Shown: positions 40,517 through 48,429 of the stretch, in pieces | Numbering within the stretch: the stretch's first letter is position 1 | How the letters are laid out: every line of letters starts with the position of its first letter | Source: Salinicola endophyticus | Lineage (GTDB): Bacteria > Pseudomonadota > Gammaproteobacteria > Pseudomonadales > Halomonadaceae | DNA length: 64,000 nucleotides | Reading direction: 5' to 3' | Assembly: GCF_040536835.1 (NCBI RefSeq) | Contig: NZ_CP159578.1 | Span: 4,030,001 to 4,094,000, forward strand | The notes under the pieces: model-generated | The model's database searches: none | What the model was told of the DNA's origin: nothing | Seen by the model: only the letters and a program-made list of their open reading frames with translations | Position numbers and translations under genes: made by a program

Positions 40517-40954
40517 TCAGATTTGAGTGATCTCAAAACGTGTCGCCAAGATCTCGAGCAACATCTCCCGATCCTCGGCTGTCAGCATGTTCATGGCGAA
40601 CGCCATCTTGCGAGAAGACTTTTCTGATTTATCGTCGTGCCGCCGATAATGCACCAAGAGCACCTTCTTCTTACGTTCGACACGCTCCACTTCGCTGTCG
40701 AGAATCGTGCGCGCCCTCGCCAAAGGGGCCGGCTGGAATACAAGATAGTCGGCTCCGATACGAGCAACGGGAGAGAAATGAAACCAGCACCCCATGCCCA
40801 CCATAAGCCCGCCCATCCCGATGATCCCTACGGGTGCGGAGGGAACGCTCAGCAGCATAAACAAGCCAAGCGCCAGGGCAACACCACCGACACCCAGCAT
40901 CAGGCGCGCTTGTGTTTTGGCATAAAATTCCTGCCCTTGTGAAATCGTCGACAC
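40517..40954 (-). CDS. Small membrane protein with PH-like cytoplasmic tail, cargo island
   Basis: 145 aa from a GTG at 40954 with GAGGGAAG upstream; an earlier ATG (41038) would overlap the neighbouring gene. Two adjacent hydrophobic segments (LMLGVGGVALALGLFMLLSV and VGIIGMGGLMVGMGCWF) are followed by a charged domain (RTILDSEVERVERKKKVLLV, MLTAEDREMLLEILATRFEI) that looks like a membrane-anchored PH-type fold. Not recognised. Its place after the DUF6708 array suggests an accessory or further immunity role. Confidence 0.65.
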   Translation of the reverse strand: MSTISQGQEFYAKTQARLMLGVGGVALALGLFMLLSVPSAPVGIIGMGGLMVGMGCWFHFSPVARIGADYLVFQPAPLARARTILDSEVERVERKKKVLLVHYRRHDDKSEKSSRKMAFAMNMLTAEDREMLLEILATRFEITQI

Positions 40955-40982
40955 GTTACTTCCCTCGATATCCGAATGCGTT

Positions 40983-41303
40983 TCAGCGTGAGTTTTCTTC
41001 AGCCAGTGCGCGGCGCTTGTCGAGCGAGGCATCGTCACTCCGGCTGCTGGCGCGACGAGCCCCGTAGACGGTAATCAGCCCCAGCGGGACGAAGCAAATA
41101 GAGCCAATGATCACGAGGACGAACCCTGGCTTGTGCTTGCCGCTCCACAGCATCAGCGCACCCAACAGAGCCACTAGCCAAGAGGCCCCGGTCAGGTAGA
41201 TCAAGACATCCGGCACGGACTCACCGGGCTCCATATAGAGGCCATTGATCAAACCCAACCACCAAAGAAAGGTAATCCCCAACCCCAGAAAGACCGTTTT
41301 CAT
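40983..41303 (-). CDS. Small hypothetical integral membrane protein
   Basis: 106 aa from ATG 41303 (MKTVFLGLGITFLWWLGLIN). Three hydrophobic segments: residues 1-20, about 33-55 (VLIYLTGASWLVALLGALML) and 60-80 (FVLVIIGSICFVPLGLITVY), then a charged tail. Not recognised. It lies 28 bp before the PH-like membrane gene and probably forms a pair with it. Confidence 0.65.
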   Translation of the reverse strand: MKTVFLGLGITFLWWLGLINGLYMEPGESVPDVLIYLTGASWLVALLGALMLWSGKHKPGFVLVIIGSICFVPLGLITVYGARRASSRSDDASLDKRRALAEENSR

Positions 41304-41706
41304 AGCGCTCTCCATCAAATAAAAGACTGACACACCCTGGCGAGCGGCAAATATTATCAGCCCTGCACTGACCCGCAACCAAAAGTTTATTTAAGACACA
41401 AGGCGCGCAGAGAACAGCCTTTGCATCATCCGACTTGTAGAAGATGCTGCCAGTTTCGCACTCGAGAGCACTTACGACGGCTTCCACTGTCTCAGACTGA
41501 TCCCTTCGCAGCCCGACAAAAAACCAAAAAACCACATAAAAGAAACGCCTTGATGCTTTTCAGGAAGCAACTCAGCAATATTTGAAACGCAAAACCATGC
41601 CTATTTAAACAGTCTTTCCAAACCTCCCGACCCGAACACAGCCCTATAGCAAACACCACCATTCAAAAGCGTCCAATTTTTCGGGCCACACTAGAAAAAA
41701 CGATCT
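41304..41706. other. AT-richer intergenic region in the cargo island
   Basis: About 400 bp with no convincing gene. A minus-strand frame over 41221-41535 (opening VFWFFVGLRRDQSETVEAVV) is possible but overlaps the 106-aa membrane protein and has no clear family features, so I leave it uncalled. Base composition is distinctly lower in GC than outside the island. Confidence 0.5.
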
Positions 41707-42651
41707 TCAACGATTAGAAAGCACTATCTCCGGACCACACTCATCGATAATTTCTTGAGACCACTGGGGCACTTCGCAGTATTTGCAACAAAAGTAATGT
41801 CCCGCACCACCAACCACCTTGGGAATAAAGGTGACCACACTCATTAAAACAGACAACAGCTTAATGACTAGCGATTTTGACTTCACCTTAGGGTCAACAA
41901 CTTCCATTGCCTGCCTGAAACTAGGCTTGAGTGAAACATAGTCGTCTTCTTTGGGCTCATCCAAGCTACTAATATCCTGCAAGGTCATAAACTGACGAAC
42001 ATACTCGAATTGGTAGCTCAACCAACGCTCCGTCATGCTCCCAGCAACATGACCTAAATTAATCATTTCTTCGCCAATAGAAAAGCTATCCAGCACACCA
42101 TCGTACTCATTCAATACATAACCGCGCACCTCATAGTCGCGTCCCTCGGGCCCTCCTGCCCGTTTTGGCACGATACAATAGGTACAGCGACGCCAAGAAT
42201 AGGTGACAGGTTGGCCGTCATGAATGCTAAAAAAGTGAACATTTCCCGTGCGACGATTAAATGTAACAGGAGATATAGCATAGCCTTTAACTTCTTTCCA
42301 AGCCAGCCAAAAAAAGCCAAAAGCTAAAGGCAATCCCATCAGTGCAAAAACAGGCATCACCCACAAAGGCATGGGGGTGTAAAATGGAAAGCTAGCAAAA
42401 AAAAAGAAAAGGCACAAAACAACCACCCCTCCACCTCCACACCAGCCAAGATAAATCCCCCTCCGCTCAAACTCAGAGTCGGCGACTGCAAGCACTTTAT
42501 TACTATATAATAGCGTGAGGCGCGTAGGCCGAGCATCGTCAGCAGCCGGTTCATCCAAGGAAAAGCGACGCTCCTTGCCGTCAGCAGGGAGCTCGAATTG
42601 ATACTTAGGTATCATACCCAGGCTTTTCAAAACCTGAATTCGCCTTTTCAT
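41707..42651 (-). CDS. DUF6708-type membrane protein, copy 1 (putative T6SS immunity)
   Basis: 314 aa. Opens MKRRIQVLKSLGMIPKYQFE; two membrane segments at about 60-120 (GGGVVVLCLFFFFASFPFY and LWVMPVFALMGLPLAFGFFW), then a soluble domain (NVHFFSIHDGQPVTYSWRRC, GGPEGRDYEVRGYVLNEYDG, SFSIGEEMINLGHVAGSMTE) and a Cys-rich end (GAGHYFCCKYCEVPQWSQEI). DUF6708 proteins are found with T6SS cargo. Start at 42651 chosen because the third paralogue begins at this point and GGTGAGG lies just upstream. Almost identical to copy 2 except in the membrane hairpin. Confidence 0.75.
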   Translation of the reverse strand: MKRRIQVLKSLGMIPKYQFELPADGKERRFSLDEPAADDARPTRLTLLYSNKVLAVADSEFERRGIYLGWCGGGGVVVLCLFFFFASFPFYTPMPLWVMPVFALMGLPLAFGFFWLAWKEVKGYAISPVTFNRRTGNVHFFSIHDGQPVTYSWRRCTYCIVPKRAGGPEGRDYEVRGYVLNEYDGVLDSFSIGEEMINLGHVAGSMTERWLSYQFEYVRQFMTLQDISSLDEPKEDDYVSLKPSFRQAMEVVDPKVKSKSLVIKLLSVLMSVVTFIPKVVGGAGHYFCCKYCEVPQWSQEIIDECGPEIVLSNR

Positions 42652-42808
42652 ATGCCTCACCATAGCGTCGACTGACTTCTCGGGCATCCAAGCACGTGGG
42701 AAATGCCCACACTTGAATGTGGGGCATGCACCAGGGTTTTTAACAAGCAAGCGAGGCGAACCGGCATCCAATATTACTCATGCTAGCTCGCCCTACAAAA
42801 CGAGACCT
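42652..42808 (-). repeat. Duplicated 157-bp spacer, copy 1, with alternative hairpins
   Basis: Nearly identical (I count three differences) to 43754-43910. It contains GTGGG (42696), CCCAC (42706) and TGTGGG (42718), so CCCAC can pair with either neighbour, giving mutually exclusive stems. It lies upstream of copy 1 and downstream of copy 2 in the transcript. Confidence 0.75.
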
Positions 42809-43753
42809 CTAGCGATTAGAGAGAACTATCTCCGGACCACACTCATCGATAATCTCTTGAGACCACTGGGGCACTTTGCAGTACTTGCAACAAAAGTAAT
42901 GTCCCGCACCACCAACCACCTTGGGAATAAAGGTGACCACACTCATCAACACAGCCAACAGCTTAATGACTAGCGATTTTGACTTCACCTTAGGGTCAAC
43001 AACTTCCATTGCCTGCCTGAAACTAGGCTTGAGGGAAACATAGTCGTCTTCTTTGGGTGCATCCAAGCCACTAATATCCTGCAAGGTCATAAACTGACGA
43101 ACATACTCGAATTGGTAGCTCAACCAACGCTCCGTCATGCTCCCAGCAACATGACCTAAATTAATCATTTCTTCGCCAATAGAAAAGCTATCCATCACAC
43201 CATCGTACTCATTCAGTACATAACCGCGCACCTCATAGTCGCGTCCCTCGGGCCCGCCTGCCCGTTTTGGCACGATACAATAGGTACAGCGACGCCAAGA
43301 ATAGGTGACAGGTTGGCCATCATGAATACTAAAAAAGTGAACATTCCCCGTGCGACGATTAAACACAACAGGAGACATCGCATAGCCTGTAATCTCTTCC
43401 CAAGCCAGCCACCAGAATGCAGCAGCCAAAGGTAATGTCACAAGAGCAAAAGCAAACGTCAACCAATATGGCGCATGTGCATAAAAGGGAAGACCTCCCA
43501 AGGCAAAGAAAAACAACAAGATAACCAACCCACCGAAGCCGCACCAGCTCAGATAAATACCTCTTCGCTCAAACTCAGAATCGGCGACTGCAAGTACTTC
43601 ATTACTATATAATAGCGTGAGGCGCGTAGGCCGAGCATCGTCAGCAGCCGGTTCATCCAAGGAAAAGCGACGCTCCTTGCCGTCAGCAGGGAGCTCGAGT
43701 TGATACTTAGGTATCATCCCCAGGCTTTTCAAAACCTGAATTCGCCTTTTCAT
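42809..43753 (-). CDS. DUF6708-type membrane protein, copy 2 (putative T6SS immunity)
   Basis: 314 aa. Same architecture as copy 1. Residues 1-58 and about 125-314 are nearly identical to copy 1, but the membrane part differs strongly (GFGGLVILLFFFALGGLPFY and YWLTFAFALVTLPLAAAFWW). Stops of copies 1 and 2 are exactly 1102 bp apart. The pattern indicates recent duplication with focused change in the membrane hairpin, as expected if that part recognises different pore-forming toxins. Confidence 0.78.
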   Translation of the reverse strand: MKRRIQVLKSLGMIPKYQLELPADGKERRFSLDEPAADDARPTRLTLLYSNEVLAVADSEFERRGIYLSWCGFGGLVILLFFFALGGLPFYAHAPYWLTFAFALVTLPLAAAFWWLAWEEITGYAMSPVVFNRRTGNVHFFSIHDGQPVTYSWRRCTYCIVPKRAGGPEGRDYEVRGYVLNEYDGVMDSFSIGEEMINLGHVAGSMTERWLSYQFEYVRQFMTLQDISGLDAPKEDDYVSLKPSFRQAMEVVDPKVKSKSLVIKLLAVLMSVVTFIPKVVGGAGHYFCCKYCKVPQWSQEIIDECGPEIVLSNR

Positions 43754-43910
43754 ATGCCTCACCATAGCGTCGACTGACTACTCGGGCATCCAAGCACGTG
43801 GGAAATGCCCACACTTGAATGTGGGGCATGCACCAGGGTTTTTAACAAGCAAGCGAGGCGAACCGGCATCCTATATTACTCATGCTAGCTCGCCCTACAA
43901 AACGAGATCT
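43754..43910 (-). repeat. Duplicated 157-bp spacer, copy 2, with alternative hairpins
   Basis: Second copy of the spacer at 42652-42808, offset by exactly 1102 bp, with the same GTGGG / CCCAC / TGTGGG arrangement (43798-43825). It separates DUF6708 copies 3 and 2. Confidence 0.75.
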
Positions 43911-44858
43911 CTAGCGATTAGAGAGAACTATCTCCGGACCACACTCATCGATAATCTCTTGAGACCACTGCGGCACCTTGCAACACTTGCAACAAAAATA
44001 ATGTCCCGCACCACCAACCACCTTAGGCACGAATATTACAATATCAATAAAAGCAAAAAGAAACTTAACCACAAGAGACTTTGGCTCAGCTTTGGGTTGC
44101 ACCAAGTTCATGGACTGCTTGAAGCTGGGCTTGAGAGATACATAATCCCCCCTATTTGGCGGCTCTAGAAAACCAATATCTTCGCTTGTCATAAACATAC
44201 GAATATACTCGTAATGACAGGCAAACCAACGCTCCACGAACTCCTTCGATCTACGGGCAGGATTGATAGCCTCCTCACCGATAGAGAAACTATCTAAAAC
44301 ACCATCATAGTCATTAAGCACATATCCACGCAGCTCGTAATAGCTTCCTTCGGGCCCACCACTACGCTTTGGAACAACACAATAAACACATTTCTCCCAC
44401 GGATAACTTACTGGCTTGCCGTTAACAATGCTAAAAAAATAAACCTTCCCTGTGCTTCTATTAAAAACCACAGGATAGACTGCATAACCTTTTAACTCTT
44501 GCTTAGCAAGCCATAAAAATGCAGCCGCTGATGGCAGCGCCACTAATCCGACAAAGGGTATAATCCAATAAGGCGCAAGCGGAAACAAAAAAGGCATACT
44601 GCCAAAAAATAAAAACGCAGTAATAAAAATCATACAACCTATAAAAGACCAGCTTGTATATAGCCCGCGTCTCCGGAATTCGGAATCGGCAACTCCCAAC
44701 AGTTTTTGATTGTAAATTAGCGTCACTCTTGAAGGCCATGCTTCATCGGCGGCGCTCGAAGTTACGGAATGACGAATTTCATTGCCGGCGCTTGGAAGCT
44801 CGAACTGATACTTCGGAATCATTCCAAGAGCCGTCAACAGCCGATTTCGCTTTTTCAT
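43911..44858 (-). CDS. DUF6708-type membrane protein, copy 3 (putative cognate immunity)
   Basis: 315 aa, clearly diverged from copies 1 and 2 over most of its length (opens MKKRNRLLTALGMIPKYQFE; membrane segments SFIGCMIFITAFLFFGSMPF and WIIPFVGLVALPSAAAFLWL), yet its last ~38 residues (VVGGAGHYFCCKCCKVPQWS and on) are almost the same as theirs. Starts 3 nt after the VasX-like effector stop with AAGGG inside the effector's last codons, so it is translationally coupled and the best candidate for the effector's own immunity protein. Confidence 0.78.
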   Translation of the reverse strand: MKKRNRLLTALGMIPKYQFELPSAGNEIRHSVTSSAADEAWPSRVTLIYNQKLLGVADSEFRRRGLYTSWSFIGCMIFITAFLFFGSMPFLFPLAPYWIIPFVGLVALPSAAAFLWLAKQELKGYAVYPVVFNRSTGKVYFFSIVNGKPVSYPWEKCVYCVVPKRSGGPEGSYYELRGYVLNDYDGVLDSFSIGEEAINPARRSKEFVERWFACHYEYIRMFMTSEDIGFLEPPNRGDYVSLKPSFKQSMNLVQPKAEPKSLVVKFLFAFIDIVIFVPKVVGGAGHYFCCKCCKVPQWSQEIIDECGPEIVLSNR

Positions 44859-44861
44859 AAC

Positions 44862-47600
44862 TTACCCTTCAAATACGTTTTTGAGATCCTTTTGGGACTC
44901 TTTTATAGTCAAAAATCTCTCATCCACACCATAAAAACAGTGGCTTAGCCACTGTTGAGCCTTTGAATCCACCCATATCGATATCAAGACATTGATAGCA
45001 AGCATGATCACTATCACGAGAACACCGAGCAAAGAAAACATTCCAGCAAATATCACCGCAAAGCCCGCAAAAACATTACCTGCTGCTGAAAGCCCATACA
45101 ACGCAAAAAGGCATATATTTCCTTTTCTTAAGGAATCATAAGCATTTACAAAATCATAGGCAGCGAATACAAAAGCCGCCCCAGCACCTAAAAACTTACC
45201 CAAAACACCCAAGCTGCTAGAAAAACTCATCACTCTACCTGAAAATTGCCGCCCTGCTGCTACAAGCCCATTCACACCTGCTTCTACTGTCTCGCACAGG
45301 CCACCGACGACACCGGCCAGCGAGGTCCAGAACTTGACTGACAGCTCGCGTCGGCTGAATGAATTTGCATTATCCAGCGCCTTGCCCGCGTAGTACCAGG
45401 AGATGCCCGAGAAGAACAAGGAGACCGCATTCATTCTGACTTCGCCATTAATGGCTTGCTGGAAGCCCGGCATGATGCCTTCGCGAATGTTACGCGGGGT
45501 CAGAACGATAGGTTCACGAGAGCGCAAGATTCTCTCCGCTGTCGCGCGCCCGGCCCCCTGGCCGTCACTGATTGTCGCCAGGCGTGCGCGATCCACGAAG
45601 ACGAAGTGCTGAGAGCCGATCTGGTCGTACTGGCCTGTTCTTTTTAGCATCTCTCGTAGCGCACGCTGCATCTGAAGTCGGCTGGGCCGCTTGTTCGCCG
45701 GGATGGCCAGGCGCATTTCCTCGGCCAGAAGATTGACGAACTGCGTAGGCGTGCCCCTCAAGGGGCGCTCCACAATCCATTGATCGGTGGAGAACATCGA
45801 TGCCATCAGATAGAGGTTCTTCGCAGTGCCGTCGACACCCTGGGAGAGTAACTTGGCAACCGGCGCCCCGGAATGATAGATCAGCCTGGTGAAGGCGTTG
45901 CGCCCCGCGGTTTCGCTCGTTTCCGGGTTCAGCATCGCTTTGGCGCTTTTCTGCCATGCGGCGTTGAATTTGTCGAGAATCGTTACAGCGCTTTGTACGG
46001 TCAGGGGCGGCGCGCTATCGATCTCCGCCAGGTGGTCATCCTGGTTATGCCCGAGGCTCCGTAGCAACGGGTTTTCAGGGTCGGTGGGGTTACCCGCACT
46101 CGCCCATGTCCTCAGTATTTCGGCACACTCCTCCCGATCAGCGGCATCGTCGATGCAGTCGACGAAGTGGTTGACATAGTTCACCCCGGAATCGAGTTCG
46201 TCCGTCCGATAATCCGAGGAGAAGATCCTTTTCAGATCGGGAGAGTCCAGCCAGGTCGCGTGATCTTGAGAGAGCGGTATGTCTATCGACTCGGAATCGG
46301 CTTTGAGAGTTTCCTTGACACTTTGATAGTCGTCTTCGATTTGCTTGTCAGTCCGCGCCAGGAACTTCTGCCCTTCCCGGGTTTCCTTCCAGGCAGCCTG
46401 CCGGACCTCCTTGATACTCTCATCGGTCAGTCGCTCCGAGGTGGCCTCCTTGTGCGCTATCCTGGCTGCAATAATGTCGTTTTCTTCTTGTAATTCATCT
46501 CTGAATCGCAGCTGATGCTCACTCGGGCCTACCATTTCGATCCGCGCGTTGATTTGCTGCAGCTGTAGCTCATTGTATTCCAGCATTTCTGGATCACGCA
46601 GCAGCACGGATTGCCGTTGGCGCTTTTCGGCCTGGTTCCCCACCGACTCGCGTATAGTTTGTATCCCCGCCCAGGATGATAGCCGCCAACTGAAACGCTG
46701 CAGCGACGCTGACACCGCCTGAATCTGTTCGGCATTGAGCTCGACGGTGATACCCCGCGGGTCGTGCGTCGCGAAGATAATGGCGCGGCCCTGCGATTTA
46801 CGCTCGGCTGTCTCGACCAGGTCGTCGGCTTCGATGGCGCGCCAGTGGAACGGATAGACGGATTCAAACTCAGCGGTGTTTTGCGGATCATCCTCATCGG
46901 CCACGGTGCTATGAAAGCTCTGCCAAGCGTTGTGCCGATATTCGCTCACCCAGTCACTCACCGCCGACAGCGGCGCGGTGTGTGGCTGGCCAGCGGCGGG
47001 GGAGATACACAGAGACGGGTTGAGCGGCTGCATGCGGGTCGCGGGGTCACGGGCGATGCGATCGCGCACGGTTGCGTCCCAGTCGGTATCCGAAAATGCC
47101 AACCAGGCCTGGGTGACCTTTTCTGGCTGGCTGATGGTCACGCAGCGCGCCATCTGCCAGTCGCTGGAACGTCGGCACGCCTTATTTGCTTCCATATTGG
47201 GCGTCAGATGGCCGTCGAGCGGTATCGGCATGAAGTTGCTATCGCTGGTGACGCGATATTTGCGCCATATCACGCCATCGGCATCGCCACTGGGGAAGTG
47301 CATGTAGAAATAGCCAGCGCGCATGCTGCGTAGAATATAGGTCGCACGCTGCATGGCTTTATCCAGAACGCCCTCGCCGAAATTGCCGCCACTGGTGATG
47401 GGTGCGAGGCCGCTGATGCTATGGGCATGGCTCTCTGCGATCGCCGAATAACGCACCGGCAGAATCACCAGACCTGGGGACTTCTGGCACATCTGGCAGT
47501 CGCTGCAACCGCCGGTCTCGGCAGAGGTATCGGTGTTTCCACCGGACGTATTGGCGACCGCCGTCGCAACCGCTTCGTTGATGTCTGGAATCGCACTCAT
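44862..47600 (-). CDS. VasX-like T6SS pore-forming effector (BTH_I2691-type)
   Basis: 912 aa. The N-terminal region matches the VasX N-domain style: GCSDCQMCQKSPGLVILPVR (CxxCxxC, about residues 32-51), YILRSMRAGYFYMHFPSG. A long soluble middle (to about 730) is followed by several hydrophobic segments: AVSLFFSGISWYYAGKAL, SLAGVVGGLCETVEAGVNGL, FLGAGAAFVFAAYDFVNAYD, FALYGLSAAGNVFAGFAVIF and GVLVIVIMLAINVLISIWVD, i.e. a colicin-like membrane-inserting end. It would be delivered by VgrG and permeabilise target membranes. Starts 1 nt after the DUF4123 stop. Confidence 0.85.
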   Translation of the reverse strand: MSAIPDINEAVATAVANTSGGNTDTSAETGGCSDCQMCQKSPGLVILPVRYSAIAESHAHSISGLAPITSGGNFGEGVLDKAMQRATYILRSMRAGYFYMHFPSGDADGVIWRKYRVTSDSNFMPIPLDGHLTPNMEANKACRRSSDWQMARCVTISQPEKVTQAWLAFSDTDWDATVRDRIARDPATRMQPLNPSLCISPAAGQPHTAPLSAVSDWVSEYRHNAWQSFHSTVADEDDPQNTAEFESVYPFHWRAIEADDLVETAERKSQGRAIIFATHDPRGITVELNAEQIQAVSASLQRFSWRLSSWAGIQTIRESVGNQAEKRQRQSVLLRDPEMLEYNELQLQQINARIEMVGPSEHQLRFRDELQEENDIIAARIAHKEATSERLTDESIKEVRQAAWKETREGQKFLARTDKQIEDDYQSVKETLKADSESIDIPLSQDHATWLDSPDLKRIFSSDYRTDELDSGVNYVNHFVDCIDDAADREECAEILRTWASAGNPTDPENPLLRSLGHNQDDHLAEIDSAPPLTVQSAVTILDKFNAAWQKSAKAMLNPETSETAGRNAFTRLIYHSGAPVAKLLSQGVDGTAKNLYLMASMFSTDQWIVERPLRGTPTQFVNLLAEEMRLAIPANKRPSRLQMQRALREMLKRTGQYDQIGSQHFVFVDRARLATISDGQGAGRATAERILRSREPIVLTPRNIREGIMPGFQQAINGEVRMNAVSLFFSGISWYYAGKALDNANSFSRRELSVKFWTSLAGVVGGLCETVEAGVNGLVAAGRQFSGRVMSFSSSLGVLGKFLGAGAAFVFAAYDFVNAYDSLRKGNICLFALYGLSAAGNVFAGFAVIFAGMFSLLGVLVIVIMLAINVLISIWVDSKAQQWLSHCFYGVDERFLTIKESQKDLKNVFEG

Positions 47601-47601
47601 G

Positions 47602-48420
47602 CTACGTCGTTTCCCGGTTGGTCAGTTGTTCCTGAATGGTTTCCCAGCGGGCCTGAGGCCAATTGCCGGTCACGTGTCGATAGGCTGCACCACCACTCGC
47701 CAAGGCAATGGCGTTTGCGATATCGGGGTGCCGGATGATGTCGGGGTGGATCAACAACTCATGCAGCGCCAGCGCGACGCGATCTTGCAGATCACGCAGC
47801 CCTAGCGCTTGCCCATGGTCCAGACAGGCGGCAACCCGTTTACCGGCGTCGCGGTCGTCGCGTGGTGCCTGGGGGTCGTGAGCGCGCCACTGTTGCAGGC
47901 AGGCGCGCAGGGTGGGCAGCTCGTTCAAGCGGCGCGTCTGGGTGTCGTCGAGTGTCAGCCGCAGCCAGTGAGGCGCGCGCGGCTCATTGTCGATCTCGAC
48001 CCACTGCGACGACGCATCCAGAAACGCCCAACGTGAGATTCTGCCCAACAGGGAGTGCAGCTGATCCTGAGCAAGAATCCAGCGGAGATGCGTCATGACG
48101 CGCGGGTCGAAGTAGCGGCAATACATCCAGCGCGATGCGGGCGTAGCCGCAAGGCAGTACCGGCTCAACTGGTCTCTGAGCACGTCTGCTTCGACGTCGG
48201 CCCACAGCAGCGCGCAGACTGTCGGCGGCATGCCACGCCGCGAGACGTTTTGCGCCTGCGCTCTGAGCGTCTCCAACGAGGCCTTGTCGATACGATAAAG
48301 ATGCGGCGTCAGCCCATGCAGGTCCGGCCTGCGCCGTGGCAACAAGGCACCGATAGGCTCGCAGTCGTCACCGAGCGCCAGTGGCCCGTTCAAGTGATCG
48401 TGCAGCAACCAAGCCGTCAT
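47602..48420 (-). CDS. DUF4123 T6SS effector adaptor/chaperone (Tap/TEC)
   Basis: 272 aa from ATG 48420 (a GTG one codon earlier also fits), with GAGG 7 nt upstream. DUF4123 features: LYRIDKASLETLRAQAQNVS, TVCALLWADVEADVLRDQLS, RYFDPRVMTHLRWILAQDQL, HSLLGRISRWAFLDASSQWV. These adaptors load a specific effector onto the VgrG tip. Sits between vgrG and the VasX-like gene, the standard order for VgrG-adaptor-effector modules. Confidence 0.88.
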   Translation of the reverse strand: MTAWLLHDHLNGPLALGDDCEPIGALLPRRRPDLHGLTPHLYRIDKASLETLRAQAQNVSRRGMPPTVCALLWADVEADVLRDQLSRYCLAATPASRWMYCRYFDPRVMTHLRWILAQDQLHSLLGRISRWAFLDASSQWVEIDNEPRAPHWLRLTLDDTQTRRLNELPTLRACLQQWRAHDPQAPRDDRDAGKRVAACLDHGQALGLRDLQDRVALALHELLIHPDIIRHPDIANAIALASGGAAYRHVTGNWPQARWETIQEQLTNRETT

Positions 48421-48429
48421 CACAGCACC

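Noticed and set aside
41221-41535. 104-codon minus-strand frame overlapping the 106-aa membrane protein
   Set aside because: Overlap, no ribosome site that I trust and no recognisable features; left uncalled but mentioned in the gap entry.
42713-42973. Small plus-strand frames opening MNVGHAPGFLTSKRGEP, present twice
   Set aside because: They arise from the duplicated spacer and run antisense into the DUF6708 genes; duplication explains their similarity.
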